A program made the position numbers and the translations under genes. Below, one piece after another: positions 10,261-21,581 of a stretch of DNA of 64,000 nt (positions are counted from its first letter, which is position 1; every line of letters starts with the position of its first letter). Origin of the DNA: Xanthostigma xanthostigma (taxonomy: Eukaryota; Arthropoda; Insecta; Raphidioptera; Raphidiidae). The notes beneath the pieces were generated by a model, which did not search any database, had not been told where the DNA came from, and worked only from the letters and a program-made list of their open reading frames with translations. The stretch is taken from positions 32,372,401 through 32,436,400 of the forward strand of contig OY754471.1 in the NCBI GenBank assembly GCA_963575645.1. Reading direction: 5' to 3'.

Positions 10261-11140
10261 AATAGTTGCTTTATATGTGCCTATGTATATTGTACATGTA
10301 AAGTGACTACTACGCACTACTGCGGTAGAGTAAAACTAAAATTTCATAATAAATCACTGTTTGTCTGTGAGTACGTCAGTTTCGATTACCTGAATAGATA
10401 GTAACCGACGGGGGCCCCATATTGGAAAAATGACCCAAAAATAGTTTCTTTGAAATATCTCGCCTCGGATGCCTGATAGGCAAAAAATGTTTGTATGAAA
10501 ATAAAATGGAATTAAAATTTCTGCAAAATATATTTTGTACGCTTTTTATCAAGTATAATTATTGCAAAATTGTGATTTTTTGCAATTTACTAATTCAAAC
10601 TTGACTAAATTTTGTATGCGTATTCGAGATGTTTATAATTAAAACTGAATATTGACAATTTTGTAAAGTCTTACATTAATAAAAGAAAAAAAAATAACAT
10701 AATTATTGTCTTTTCAACCAATTAATAAAATGCTCTAATTACTATGTTTAATACTATTGTCAGTGAACAGTATACAATACTGCATCCATTTTTTTCGAAG
10801 TCAAACATTATCCTACTGAGCAAGGAAGAAATTGCGACAGATTTTTGAAACATTTCTATATGTAGTGTATTACAGACATTATAACCAAGTTGATTGTAAT
10901 CTTCCCCATTATAAGTTTGAACTGTTCAGCATTAAACTTGTGCAGGTTATTTAATCGGTTCGTGTGGAAGCGAAGATGTTACATTGCTTTAAGCTTGAAC
11001 ACGATAAAGTTTGTATGGGTTAATAATATACTACCGCGCTACTTAAATGATACGGTACTGGCAACCTTTTTTAAATATGTTCAGTTTATTTGTTGACATT
11101 TTTTCCACATTAAAAATATTTTGAGAATAAAATTTAGAGG
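10261..11140. other. Unassigned stretch
   Basis: AT-rich. Contains AATAAATCACTGTTTGTCTG (from 10348), also seen in similar form near 31122, a hint of a decayed dispersed repeat. No coding signal. Confidence 0.35.
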
Positions 11141-11148
11141 TAGGTACT

Positions 11149-11690
11149 AGTGATGTGCCGGATCGTTAAAAATGTATATCCGCGGATACGGATCTTAATA
11201 CGGATATTTGGTTTCAAGATCCGTGGATACGGATACGGATCTTAACTTTCTTAGAGTACGCGGCGGTAAATATTGCACATCGACCTTTGGAAAGAGACTA
11301 TCTGTTATGGGAAAAAGTTATTGACCTCTTTAAGAGTGAACTCTCATAACAGATTGTCTCTTTCCAAAGATCGATGTGCAATATCTCATTATAAAGATAG
11401 TTTTTTAGTACCTTTGAGTTATGTACTATTGGTATGGTACTCACTACGACAAATGTTTGCAATATAAAGGTGCCAAATACGATTTTAAAAAATAAAAAAT
11501 AATCTGAATGAAATTTAACAGTTTTTCATTATTACCTAATCACCTATATATATAAAATTTCATCTATGAATTGAAAACTAATAAGGTAAAAGATCCGTAA
11601 AAGATCCGCCCGAAAACTAACGGATACGGATCTTTCTTCTCCCTCGGATATCCGCGGATACGGATACGGAAATATCCGGCACATCACTAG
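11149..11690. mobile_element. Non-autonomous hAT element with 8-bp target duplication
   Basis: TAGGTACT is duplicated at 11141-11148 and 11691-11698. The ends AGTGATGTGCCGGAT and ATCCGGCACATCACT are inverted repeats, a common hAT terminus. Subterminal iterations of CGGATACGGAT occur on both sides and may be transposase-binding sites. It is 542 bases, non-coding, and has a palindrome at its centre. Confidence 0.85.
11272..11382. repeat. Inner palindrome of the hAT element
   Basis: ATTGCACATCGACCTTTGG is mirrored by CCAAAGATCGATGTGCAAT. The inner parts GAGACTATCTGTTATG and CATAACAGATTGTCTC also pair. The spacer is about 30 bases. A separate nested foldback or a structural part of the host element. 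Confidence 0.75.
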
Positions 11691-11779
11691 TAGGTACTGA
11701 TGTACAATTTCGGTGGGAATTTTTTTGAAGTCAGTATATAGTCCAGTGAAAATAAACATTTCAATTTACTATAATTCAC

Positions 11780-12357
11780 ATAGAGCCGAAAATTGGTACA
11801 GGTCTTAAGTACACTATTACAAATAAAATATCAAAAGTCCCCAACGATCTTATATCTACTTCAAAATTTATTCATAAGGTCAAAGGTCAAAAGAATCTAT
11901 GTTTTGCTCTTTTCTCGTAAAATGTTACTGTTATCTAAAAATAGGTCAGACAAAAGTTGTAGCTCATGCAATTGTCAATTAAAACTGTTCTTATATTTTT
12001 TTTCCTACGAGTCACTCTTCGTGAGATATGGGATCAAAATGTTTACGTACTTACTGAACGTATTTATCAAAAAAAAACCGTTAAATATTGATGTACATAT
12101 TAATATTTTTGACGTATGAAATCACTATTTCAAAAGAATGATGATTCGTAGAGTATAAGAGCAATTCTTGTAGACAATTACATGATCTACAACTTTTGTC
12201 TGACCTATTTTTAGATAACATTTACCGTTATGCAAAAAACCGATCCTTTTAACCTTTGACCTTGAATAAATTTTTTAGAAGATGTGGGATCGGTGGGAAG
12301 TTTTAATATTTCATTTGTAATAGTATACCTAAGACCTGTACCAATTTTCAGCTCTAT
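11780..12357. mobile_element. Foldback MITE, ~190-bp arms
   Basis: TAGAGCCGAAAATTGGTACA at 11781 is mirrored by GTACCAATTTTCAGCTCTA ending at 12356. The arms continue inward through AAGGTCAAAGGTCAAAAG and ATAGGTCAGACAAAAGTTGT and their complements. The unique centre spans about 11985-12170. Open frames here lie in the arms and are not genes. Superfamily unknown. Confidence 0.8.
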
Positions 12358-12868
12358 GCGAATTATTGTAAGCCTACCACTATTTTTTTTGTCTATTTTG
12401 ACCGGAACCGGACTAATTTATTTTTTGTTCGTGAACCTAGCGCTTCCGTCATTTTTCCTGTTGCGCTGTACTTTTTTGAAGTGAAACTTCTATAGTGAAT
12501 GTAAGTTTGTGAGGCAATGATTCGAAAAAGCGACCTAGTAAAGATAGATGCGTTGAGAAAGAAAATTAGATGTACACTCAACTACTGACATATTTTTATA
12601 AACTACGCAACGTCTGTGATTAGCACTGGCATCTATGGTTGGGTACACAAAGTAGTCAAGAATTATCCACATGTTTGCCATTTTTTTTGAATATCAGAAG
12701 ATCGATGTAAATATTTTTCATCTTTTTACCTTTTTTTTGATATAGATTGTAGAGTGAACTATTTACAGATTGTCAATATTTGTCTATTGCTTTCTTTGGA
12801 GCTGAATAAGCCAATCAAAGCTTACTATTTCGTATTTAGTGTCAAAGACATTGACAGGTAATAGTTTA
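12358..12868. other. Unassigned stretch
   Basis: No gene or repeat boundary recognised. Confidence 0.4.
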
Positions 12869-13419
12869 AGATCCGGTATTAGAAATATATACCCTTATCT
12901 GTTATATTTTGATGATGACAAAGGTTATAATATGTTAGATATAATATATAAATTGATATAATATCTTACATGGGTTGCCTGGCTAAATCGCGTACCTATG
13001 CTGTTAAATTAGATAAATTCTAATTAACTTTTATAGATCAACTTCCCCGATTTGTTAATCATAAAAATCGAGCCTAAGATGAGAGAATATGACACAAGGA
13101 ATTGGAATATACCATTGACTGTATACATAAATATAGATCATCCACATAAACATAGTTTGTAAATAGTCGTGTTCTGTGTACTTTGAGTTTATTTGTAATG
13201 TTAACATTTTATTTGTGTCATATTCTCTCATCTTAGGCTCGATTTTTATGATTAACAAATTGGGGAAGTTGATCCAAAAATGTTAATTAAAATTTATTTA
13301 ATTTAACGCGATTTAGTCAGACAACCCATGTACGATTTATCAATGTATATGTTATCTAACATATTATCTTTGTCATCATCAAATAATAGATGAGGGTATA
13401 TATTTCTAATACCGGATCT
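12869..13419. mobile_element. Foldback MITE, ~230-bp arms
   Basis: AGATCCGGTATTAGAAATAT at the left is mirrored by ATATTTCTAATACCGGATCT at the right. Pairing extends through GATGATGACAAAGG/CTTTGTCATCATC to AATCGAGCCTAAGATGAGAG and its complement, leaving a loop of about 100 bases. Non-coding; target duplication not resolved. Confidence 0.8.
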
Positions 13420-13552
13420 CGCACTATAAAGATAAAACTGTAAATTTTATTTGCACAAGTATACGTAAGCATTAAAATAGTCTCAGACATTTAGGTTGAT
13501 ATTCAGTTCACTTCCCAGATTTTTATAAACGTGTCATCGGAGGAATCCCCCC

Positions 13553-14013
13553 CAGGGGCGGACTGGGAGCTTATTTGCGACCGGGAAATTAGTGAACCGA
13601 CCGGCCCCGTCAGGTGAAATTTTTTTTTAAAGAAAGTATCTAGGTAGCCTCGTCGCAAGTAATGTATTTTTAAATAAAGCAAAGCATACAAATAATAATT
13701 TAACTTGTCATGAATAGCACAAATTAAAAAAAAAAAAAACCTCGCAAAGTCAATCAATTCTTGAGATAAATTACTTTTAGTATATTATATGTATAATAAC
13801 TAACAATGTTGATCAGCTAATTGGTACAATGAACGTTATTGTTGGCCCATTGCACGTGTATTATTGTGTTCGGCCCACTTGATTCTTGAATAAAATATGA
13901 ACATATTTTGATTTCTTTTTTAAATCTACAAAATGCACTTCGGTCGGACCGGCCCACAATGCATCGGCCCACCGGGAATTTTCCCGGTATCCCGGTAGGC
14001 CAGTCCGCCCCTG
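13553..14013. mobile_element. Non-autonomous hAT element with 8-bp target duplication
   Basis: ATCCCCCC is duplicated at 13545-13552 and 14014-14021. The ends are CAGGGGCGGACTGGGAG and its counterpart GGCCAGTCCGCCCCTG. Inner GACCGGCCC/CGGCCCAC blocks are rich in CGGCCC. At 461 bases, no coding content. Confidence 0.85.
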
Positions 14014-14021
14014 ATCCCCCC

Positions 14022-14986
14022 CAAATTTTTTATTAAATGATCAATGCATTTCAGTCATACTGGTTTTATTTGCTTCTGCTCTATAACGCAGGTGACTCTC
14101 TCAAGTCATAATCAAAAAACAAGAACTAAATTAATTCGTTATAATAATATATCGAATGCATACACAGATCAAATGAATTTTAGTTTTCACTCGTATAGTT
14201 CCTAACCACGCGAGATACCTTGGCACAGTATTGAATACGATTACTTACGTCTTTTATTTGCGTGTGGTCTATAACTGTACACAAGTGACTTTCTCAACAC
14301 TGACAATCGAAATCGAGAGCAAAATTCAGGCATGAGTTGGAACATTCATTCAAAAAATGCATAGTACAACACACCTAATATTATGATACATCATGCGAAC
14401 AAATCACTTCGAATGAATGATTCGATTATAAAAATAATTTGAATAGCAATCTTTCGATTATTCCCAAGTTTAACCACTAGTGTAGAAACTCCTACGGGGA
14501 ATTGAATTGAGCGATCGACGTCGCGTTCATGTACCTTTAAACACCTTGCGCAATTTAAAAATCAATTGGCTTCGATTGATCTAGTATTACACATAAAAAA
14601 TCTGTGCTGATAAATTGCACAGCTTGATCATTACGTATGTTTAGCGGCCTTTTTATCAAGTTCCTAGTTTTGTTAGTTTACGGATAATCTACTTGTGTTG
14701 TAGTAATAATTATTCCACCGAACACATAAATGTGAAAAGTAAACAAATAAACAAACAATCAAAAAAAGAGCGAGACAGTGGCTTTGCCGAAATAAAAGAA
14801 GTGAGATCGAAGAAGGTGACAAGTTTTACATACACCAGTTATTAATAAAAACTTGGCACCTTCTTAGATAGTATTTCTTTTTTTCGTCAAAACCACTTGT
14901 TCTTTATATTGCACCTCTTGGTGGGATTTCAATACTTTTTGTAAAGTTATATTTTTACTTATTCTACTTAAATATGATCTAGATCA
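14022..14986. other. Unassigned stretch
   Basis: No gene, RNA gene or clear element ends were recognised. Ordinary AT-rich sequence. Confidence 0.4.
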
Positions 14987-14994
14987 GTGATTCC

Positions 14995-15508
14995 TAAAGT
15001 GGTCTATATCGACCCCCAGAGGTCAACGACAACTTGCAAGGGGTCCGTCAGCGGGAAAAAAAATTGGGGGTCCATGGAATGAAAATGGGGGTCAACGATA
15101 GTGAATCTCCTTACAAAAAAAGAAACAAACTGGACATCGTTAACCGAAGAGATTTAAGATTAAATCTAACTAAATTGATGCCAAATAATGAAAATTTATT
15201 ATTAAAGCATCAGGTTCATCACTCACACTAAAAGCATTTATTTTTTGCTTAGCTATTTTATGTAACAGAAAGTAAATTTTAATTTGATTCGTTTAATTTG
15301 AATCTAATTAATAAATGTATAAAACTAAACATTTTACACTACATTTCACTACTACTTATTATAAATTTGAGTAGCACTCTACCGGTTGTCAAAAATACAT
15401 TTGAAATTAATGAATTTGCAAAAAATCAATATCAGATAAGCAGGGGGTCTACCCAAATCCAAAAACATGGCAAGTGGTCTACGAGACAAAAAAGTTTGGG
15501 AACCTCTG
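14995..15508. mobile_element. Non-autonomous hAT element, uninterrupted copy
   Basis: The ends CAGTGATTCCTAAAGTGG and AAGTTTGGGAACCTCTG are imperfect inverted repeats. The flanks ATCTAGAT (14987-14994) and ATCTAGAC (15509-15516) match at 7 of 8 positions. The same element in the opposite orientation, split by a later insertion, lies at 61626-62932, which confirms the boundaries. Open frames of 65 and 74 codons here are not conserved between the copies. Confidence 0.85.
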
Positions 15509-15542
15509 ATCTAGACACATGACACATAATATTATGGTTATA

Positions 15543-16156
15543 CTAGCGGCCCTGTACGTGCTTCGCTACGTATAAAGTGAAATAATAAAACAATTTAATT
15601 GGAACATCTATCTATCTATTTTATTTATTTTAAAATATACGTGGACGTATATGTGTGTATGTCGAGCACTCCGGCTGCGCCGTCGTGCCCGGTGCAAGAG
15701 AACGAATGGGGAAGGAAGAAAAAAAAATTTAGGGGTGGACTACCCCTAACATTTAGGAGGATGAAAAATAGATGTTGGCGAAGTGACACCTGTAGACATC
15801 TGGCGGGGATAACTAATTAAATGACGATTGATCAGTTTTCGACCGGAGAGGAAAAATGATTAAATTACTAAAATGGCTATTAAAAAATAAGGGTTGATCG
15901 TAGAAGGGTGAAAATTGAGGATTGTATGTATTTTTGTATGTTGTATCATAAAAAAATAGAAATTAAAAATTTTGTCTAAAAAATAAAAAAAAAAATTTAC
16001 CTACCTCTAACATTTAGGGGGATGAAAAATAGATGTTGGCCGATTCTCATAGATACCGGATAAGCACAAAAAATTTCATCAAAATCGGTCAAGCCGTTTC
16101 GGAGGAGTATGGCAACGAAAACTGTGACACGAGAATTTTATATATAATTATAGAGA
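15543..16156 (-). mobile_element. Non-autonomous Helitron, complete, minus strand
   Basis: Read on the minus strand it begins TCTCTATAATTATATATAAA and ends with GTACAGGGCCGCTAG. The minus-strand start includes the block CCTCCGAAACGGCTTGACCG familiar from lepidopteran Helitrons. Internally, AACATTTAGGNGGATGAAAA followed by ATAGATGTTGGC occurs twice (about 15748 and 16008), so part of the interior is duplicated. 614 bases, no helicase coding. Confidence 0.8.
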
Positions 16157-17114
16157 TTATGCCATTTTCCAATAACATTTCGTATTTACTGACCCGTATT
16201 TTTATAATAAATTACCGAAACATCTCTCCAATATATTTAATCACAATAAATTTAGTAAAGATTTAAAGTCATGGCTACTTTCCGTTGAAAATATTGAATA
16301 TTTTTTTGATGTTATGAGGTAAAAGTTCAGTTCGATTATTTTAAAAATAATTTTTTTCCTTATATATACATACATATACGTGCATTTCCGTTTCAACGGA
16401 TACATTTCAATGGTATATTGGAAAAGTGTATCTAATACGGGGCCCCCCTTAAGATATATTTATTATTTTTTCAATCATAAAATTGTGATATATTATGTAA
16501 TAGGTACCAAATTATGTACAAATTTGAAAAAATAAATCTTAATTCTATTTCTATATCACATGTTTTCAGAAGACTGGCTGATGTATTCTGGATCGGTGTT
16601 CCTCCCAGATCCGATCAGACGCCTGTGAATGAAAGTAGGTTATTTTGGCCGGTCTACAATCTCCAACTCCAAGCAAAACTTTGAAGCCTGAAACTTTATA
16701 TTTTTACCTCCATCACTGACAACCGCGAGCCACCTAGCTCCACCCAGCCCCTAACTTTCAGCCTCCCACCCCTCAACCCTTAACTCTCAGCTCTGACCCC
16801 TAACCTTCAACTAAAGAGCTTAATAATTTTGTTTGGAACTGAAGGACTGGGCAAAATAATTTACTTTATGATGATCTATAATTGAGTCAGTCAGTCGAGT
16901 GAATGCCCAAAACCGTGATTTTTGACCACTCGTATCTTGGAAACTATTTCCCCTAGACGTATGAAATTTGGAATGTTACTTCTTTATGGTAATCTTACCC
17001 GCCCTGAAAAAATTCCGTAACGTTACTAGCCACCAGGGGGTCGAAAAAAGCTCGAAATGGGTCGTGCAAATATAGCACAGCGTTTTGTAAGCACTTGACC
17101 GGCGCACTCAATTT
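16157..17114. other. Unassigned stretch
   Basis: No gene recognised. A CT-rich patch (CCCCTAAC/CTTCAAC repeats) lies at 16735-16815. The segment 16880-17110 reads like a dispersed repeat of insect type (GTATGAAATTTGGAATGTTA) but its ends are not resolved. Confidence 0.35.
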
Positions 17115-17122
17115 GCTATGAT

Positions 17123-17393
17123 CAGGGCCGGCCGATCCTAGCAGGTGTGCAGCGCGTGCACCGCTCGCAGGCGGACAAAACAAGGGACCGCTATTAGTTT
17201 GATTAATCAAGCAAAATTTTTTAAAACTTATAATAAGTCGAATAAAATAAGTTGAATTTTATAGTTATTGAATAATAAAAATAAGTCCGGATTTCGAGAA
17301 CGATAATTATTACTGAAAATATGAAAAATTCTATAGAGGGGCGGCACATTAGGTTTTTGTACGCGGACGGCCAACACCTTAGGATCGGCCCTG
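17123..17393. mobile_element. Short hAT MITE with perfect 8-bp target duplication
   Basis: GCTATGAT is exactly duplicated at 17115-17122 and 17394-17401. The ends are CAGGGCCGGCCGATCCTA and TAGGATCGGCCCTG. It is 271 bases, GC-rich at the ends and AT-rich inside, with no coding capacity. Confidence 0.9.
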
Positions 17394-17401
17394 GCTATGA
17401 T

Positions 17402-18430
17402 GATGCAATGGGAATGAGTGTACAGTGTACACTGTACATGTTTTGGAACGAAAATGGAGCCTAAGGAAGAGACAACCGATATGTCAACACTAGTTTTCTC
17501 TACAGCTTTGTAATTGCACACACGGGAGTATAATGTACCGCTGTTAGAAATTCGCCTCCCAAGTTTCTGTCTATGTTATAAGTAAAATATAGACGGTTGT
17601 GAGTTATGACACCAGTTGTTCATGAGGGTTCATAATTCATAATTATTCATTTCTGGGTTACAAAGTAATTTGTGAATCATGTAAGGCAGAACACGCACTG
17701 AAGCGACCTAATATGGCACAATTAGTCAACATTTTTTTGTAAAATTTTAATTCTACGATGCTTTTTTTGGGAAGAATATTCATAGATATCCCTCCGTCTC
17801 CGTCACTGGAAATAATAGTATTAATTAAATAATTTGCATGTCTTCTCTATTACAAGCCTCCAGCTCTCAGTTCTAGCCCGTGAGTTGGCAAAAAATGTCA
17901 AATGACCTTACAATTTACTATTAAAAAATTGAAAATATGAATTGATACTATAGGCCCAATTAACTTTGGCTGTTGGTAAGACATTTTGAGAGGGTTGAAG
18001 GAGAGGCAAAACCCTTTTTTTAAGGTTCAATTTTCTATGTGAAATGGTTTCTGAGAACAATGACTGTGATAGACAAACAAGCAGATAATATCAAGCTGAC
18101 TCATTTTAACAGTTTTGGTACGAAACATTAAAACAGATCAGATGTGTCGTGGTCACTCGTCTTAATAGTGTTGGGTGAGACTATATTAATACTCTGCATT
18201 GTCGACCACAACATTGTTTGGTTTTGAGTTTCTATTAACAAACAAACAACTAGAATAAAATTTTCAACCTCGTTGTGATCATACGTATTGTAGTCTTAAG
18301 ATCCTGAATTAGCTTGACCTTCACCCATCGAGTTTTCTAATGGAATTTTGATAATATAAAGTATTAATAAAGAAAACTTGATTTGATCAACATTCAATTT
18401 CGCGTCAGAGCTATTTTTAATAAAAAAAAA
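17402..18430. other. Unassigned stretch
   Basis: No gene or repeat boundary recognised over about 1 kb. Confidence 0.35.
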
Positions 18431-18439
18431 GTTGTTAAT

Positions 18440-18665
18440 TTTATTTCTGAAATGTAGTTATTGAGTCTTCTGATAAATTTATATAAAATGCCAAAGTTTG
18501 ATCGACATTTAGCATCATTTTTTGCATAATTTTCACTTTGAAATAACGTTTTTTCTACGCATTTTGTTCAAAAGTTGGTTTGAAAAGCGATCTTTTTCTA
18601 TATAGATCAATCATTTGGTTTTGTGAGTACAATCTAATGTTCTAGAATCTAGATAACAGAGACTG
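18440..18665. repeat. Dispersed repeat S, copy 1
   Basis: The segment around GTTTGATCGACATTT through AGTACAATCTAATGTTCTAG recurs at 63560-63880; a related 5' half is at 43200-43387. Shared landmarks are CGCATTTTGTTCAAAAG/GCATTTTGATCAAAA and GAGTACAATCTAATGTTCTA. Non-coding; type unknown. Confidence 0.55.
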
Positions 18666-18699
18666 CTATTGATGCATGGAAACTGTAAATATAATCATG

Positions 18700-18731
18700 A
18701 GGAGTACAGACATGTATATGTCTGTACTCCT
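18700..18731. repeat. Perfect 14-bp hairpin
   Basis: AGGAGTACAGACAT (18700-18713) and its exact reverse complement (18718-18731) are separated by GTAT. It is too short for a typical microRNA precursor. Confidence 0.8.
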
Positions 18732-18783
18732 GATTCGTTGAGAAGAGAAAATATTTTGTAGAATTTTCACGTGTTTTTTATTT

Positions 18784-19308
18784 TTAACCGACTTCAAAAA
18801 AGGAGGAGGTTCTATGTTCGACTGTATATTTTTTTTTATGTATGTTCACCGATTTCTCCGTCAATTATGGACCGATTTTCAAATTTTTTTTTATTCGAAA
18901 GAGTGCACTTCCGAGGTGGTCCCATCGGAACCAAGTCAGGATCTGATGGTGGAATCCGGAGAAATCGAGGGAAACTCTCAAATTTCAAAGGCACGCATAC
19001 TTGGCCTTCCCATTGCAATACTTTATCTAACACTAAAAAGAGAAAAATAAAATATTTTTAACAAAAAAATTGAACCGACTTCAAAATATGCACTAAAAAG
19101 TAAAAAATAATTGCGTATTGAAATGTTTTGGAGTCGGTGTCAGCCAAAATGAAATCTATTCCGAGAACTAGAAACATGTAAGATTTAAATTGCTACTTTC
19201 GAATTCCGATGTGACACCGACTCCAAAACATTTCAATACGCAATTATTTTTTACTTTTTAGTGCATATTTTGAAATCGGACCATTTTTTTTGCTAAAAAT
19301 ATTTTTAC
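18784..19308. mobile_element. AACCGACTTC-family element with terminal palindrome
   Basis: Begins TTTTTAACCGACTTCAAAAA then GGAGGAGGTTCT, a widespread lepidopteran repeat start, and repeats TTTTTAAC...GAACCGACTTCAAAA at 19052. From 19050 to 19308 the DNA is palindromic: TTTCAAAATATGCACTAAAA and TTGGAGTCGGTGTCA return inverted. Overlapping open frames of 65-96 codons on both strands lie in the repeat and are not genes. Confidence 0.6.
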
Positions 19309-19469
19309 TATTTGTCATTAATCATGTTTTACCAAGTGCCGAGTGAAAAATCAGTGCAAATTATGAAAATATATGATCACGTTCTAAGGTCATTGTCAAA
19401 TAAAATTTTTTGACAATCCTTTCTGCAATTCAGCATTATATTCTCCTATAAATAATATGAAACACCCAT

Positions 19470-19760
19470 TGTTAACGTCATGTCTAGCGTTACTTGAGGG
19501 AAAAATTAGCTTTCTCATGATGTGGAAAAGAGTTCCAAATATGTTTTATTCTGAAAAAGGTTTATTGTTTAGATATGCGACTACAGAATGACTATTTAGC
19601 CGCCGCGATAGTGGAAGGTTCGGGTTTGAGTCCCGATAGTGACATTTTTTGGATAATAATTTTTCTTTATATTGCATTGTAACATCAACAATGAATGTTT
19701 CAAAATATTATAGCAGTCTATATACGAGTAGGTACTTATACAGTAACTTACTGCAAAAAT
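19470..19760 (+). repeat. Dispersed repeat with tRNA-like box B
   Basis: GGTTCGGGTTTGAGTCCC at about 19617 resembles a tRNA T-arm (box B), preceded by GCCGCCGCGATAGTGG. The downstream part, AACATCAACAATGAATG...CAAAATATTATAGCA, recurs at about 40465-40500, and GTCTAGCGTTACTT recurs inverted at 40395. This is consistent with a decayed tRNA-derived SINE or MITE. Confidence 0.35.
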
Positions 19761-19959
19761 ATCTGCAAGCGTTTCAGTATATTCAGTTTACCAGTTAAAA
19801 CTTCTACACACAGATATTATTTATATAAGAGGATATTAATTGCCGTTTATAAATTAAAATGCCAAAATAGGTAACGTGGTGATCTTAGGATTCGTGTGAC
19901 GTCACTTCCGGAAACAATTTCCGTTACAAGAAATTTTGTATTACCGCGAGCTTCGAAGT

Positions 19960-20357
19960 TGCAACATATTATACAAATAGTGTATTATGTTAGCATTTTC
20001 AATATAAAATAAAGAAGGGGGAACTAAAACCTTTATAGGCCCTGAAACTTTCTGTGGCTGTTTTAAGACCCATGTCAAATTAGAGGTTCGCAAATGGGAG
20101 GACGAAAAGAAAGCCTCTCGTTGGAAGTCCACTCTTTTCAACATAGGTGTAAACATTTTTAATAAATTTCCAAGTCAAATTAAGAATTGTAACAACTTAA
20201 ATATTTTTTCTCGTTTGTTAAAAACGTTCCTTCTGGGGAACACATTTTACAATCTGTCTGAATTTTTTAATTTGTAATAATTTATATGTATGACGTTTTC
20301 CATATGAGTTTTTCTCATCAAATGAAATAAAGAGCTTTACTTTACTTTACTTTACTG
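19960..20357 (+). mobile_element. 5'-truncated LINE with (TTTAC)n tail
   Basis: The C-terminal end of a reverse-transcriptase polyprotein (20056-20277) is followed by about 65 bases of 3' UTR with AATAAAG and a tail of TTTAC repeats (20337-20355). Simple-repeat tails and 5' truncation are typical of Jockey/CR1-group non-LTR retrotransposons. The next LINE fragment starts directly at the tail. Confidence 0.7.
20056..20277 (+). pseudogene. LINE ORF2 C-terminal remnant
   Basis: The open frame contains STLFNIGVNIFNKFPSQIKN and LLKTFLLGNTFYNLSEF before TAA. The pattern 'SxxYxGxxxxNxLPxxI...FKxxLKxFLLxxxYYxxxEF' is the conserved tail downstream of the reverse transcriptase in Jockey/CR1-type LINEs. 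All catalytic motifs are lost through 5' truncation. Confidence 0.65.
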
Positions 20358-20780
20358 AGACAATCAAAGACATTTATTGCGCATATCACTAAAAAACTCC
20401 TTATGCCCAGTAAAGCAGAACTGAGAATACTGACAGGACTCTTTACAGGCCACTGCCCTCTGAGATACCATCTCTCAAAAATGGGTAAATTCCAGGATGA
20501 TAACTGTCGCTTTTGTAAAAAAAGCCATAGAAATGCATTCTATGTGAACGTGAAGCAGTGTACTCCAAAAGGCTGCTATATCTTTATAAGGCCTTTTCCA
20601 AAACCTGATGACATAATATGGAGAGCAGCCCCCAGTAAGGTAATAAGGTTCATAAAAAGCATTCTACCCGACTGGGAATAAAACTATTAGGGGATTCACA
20701 AATGATCTTTAGGTCGCAGTGTTTGTAAAATATCAAGCGTCTTATCACTTCATATAAATCTAATCTAATCTAACATTCAA
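20357..20780 (+). mobile_element. Second LINE 3' fragment with (TCTAA)n tail
   Basis: A separate LINE 3' end abuts the tail of the first. Its coding end (20358-20681) is followed by a short UTR and the tail AATCTAATCTAATCTAAC. Two different tails in series suggest one LINE inserted at or next to the other. Confidence 0.65.
20358..20681 (+). pseudogene. LINE polyprotein C-terminus with zinc-knuckle-like motif
   Basis: The frame contains LRILTGLFTGHCPLRYHLSK followed by CRFCKK. This LTGHxxLxxHLxxMG...CRFC block is typical of the region after RNase H in Jockey/I/R1-type LINEs, which ends with a CCHC-like motif. After CRFCKK the expected ETxxHxLxxC is degraded (SHRNAFYVNVKQC). It ends PDWE-stop at 20681. 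No polymerase domain is present. Confidence 0.65.
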
Positions 20781-20781
20781 T

Positions 20782-21581
20782 AATTATTATAGTATTAATA
20801 AATAAATAATAAATTTTAAATTATTGATTTTTAAATTAATAATAAATAATATAAATTTTATATTGAAAATTTAAGAATAATGTGTGTCAACATAATAACA
20901 CTATTTGTAAATTTAAATTTATTTAAATCTTTCTAAAAAGTACGTTAACTTCGACTAAATCGTTTTTGCCTTTTGGAGACAGAAATACATGTTGTGTAAC
21001 TATGGTACATGTGCAATAGGCACATGTCCATGGATATAGCTGTGAATATGACCTCTAAGTCCGGGTCAACCTCGTTTACAGTGTGTGCAGGCGGTACACA
21101 CATACATGCCACTTGCCACCCCACACTGCCGCGGGAAACCGAATAACCTTGCTGTCCTGCTGTATTTGCCAGCACAGCAGTAAAACGGGGGCGGTTTGTT
21201 TGGAGCTCGGAAAGAACGACTTTGAACTTGACAGGAATAAATCGCAAAGTTATGATTCAAAAAAAGAGTATAGAGTCAGACTGATTGCATCATTTTCTGT
21301 TCCAAGTTTTACTCGATAAAATGTTTTTGTAAAAATAGTTTTATGTTATTTTTTTTCTTTACGGTTATATCTGTTATCCTAATGGGAATGTTTTGTATTT
21401 TTTTTTTGTGTAAGCTGTCTATAAATTACATGACCACGAGGCATTCAAACGTGTATAAAATGTTATCCTATAGAGCAAGGGTAAAAAAAAACAAGTACGC
21501 GGATGCTTGTGGCGGCCATTTTTAAACATGTGTCGGTGAGAAAGCAAAAAAAGAGGTGTGGTCTATTTTAACTCTTATGCC
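20782..21581. other. Unassigned stretch with a GC-richer block
   Basis: AT-rich except for 21055-21240, which is GC-richer (CGGGTCAACCTCG, ACTGCCGCGGGAAACC, AACGGGGGCGG). Frames are open on both strands through this block, which is uninformative. It could be a regulatory or exonic remnant; nothing specific is recognised. Confidence 0.3.

Noticed and set aside
18700..18731. microRNA precursor
   Set aside because: The perfect stem is only 14 bp with a 4-base loop, shorter than a Dicer substrate.
18771..19061. Frames of 96, 78 and 65 codons on both strands
   Set aside because: They lie in a common lepidopteran dispersed repeat (AACCGACTTC family).
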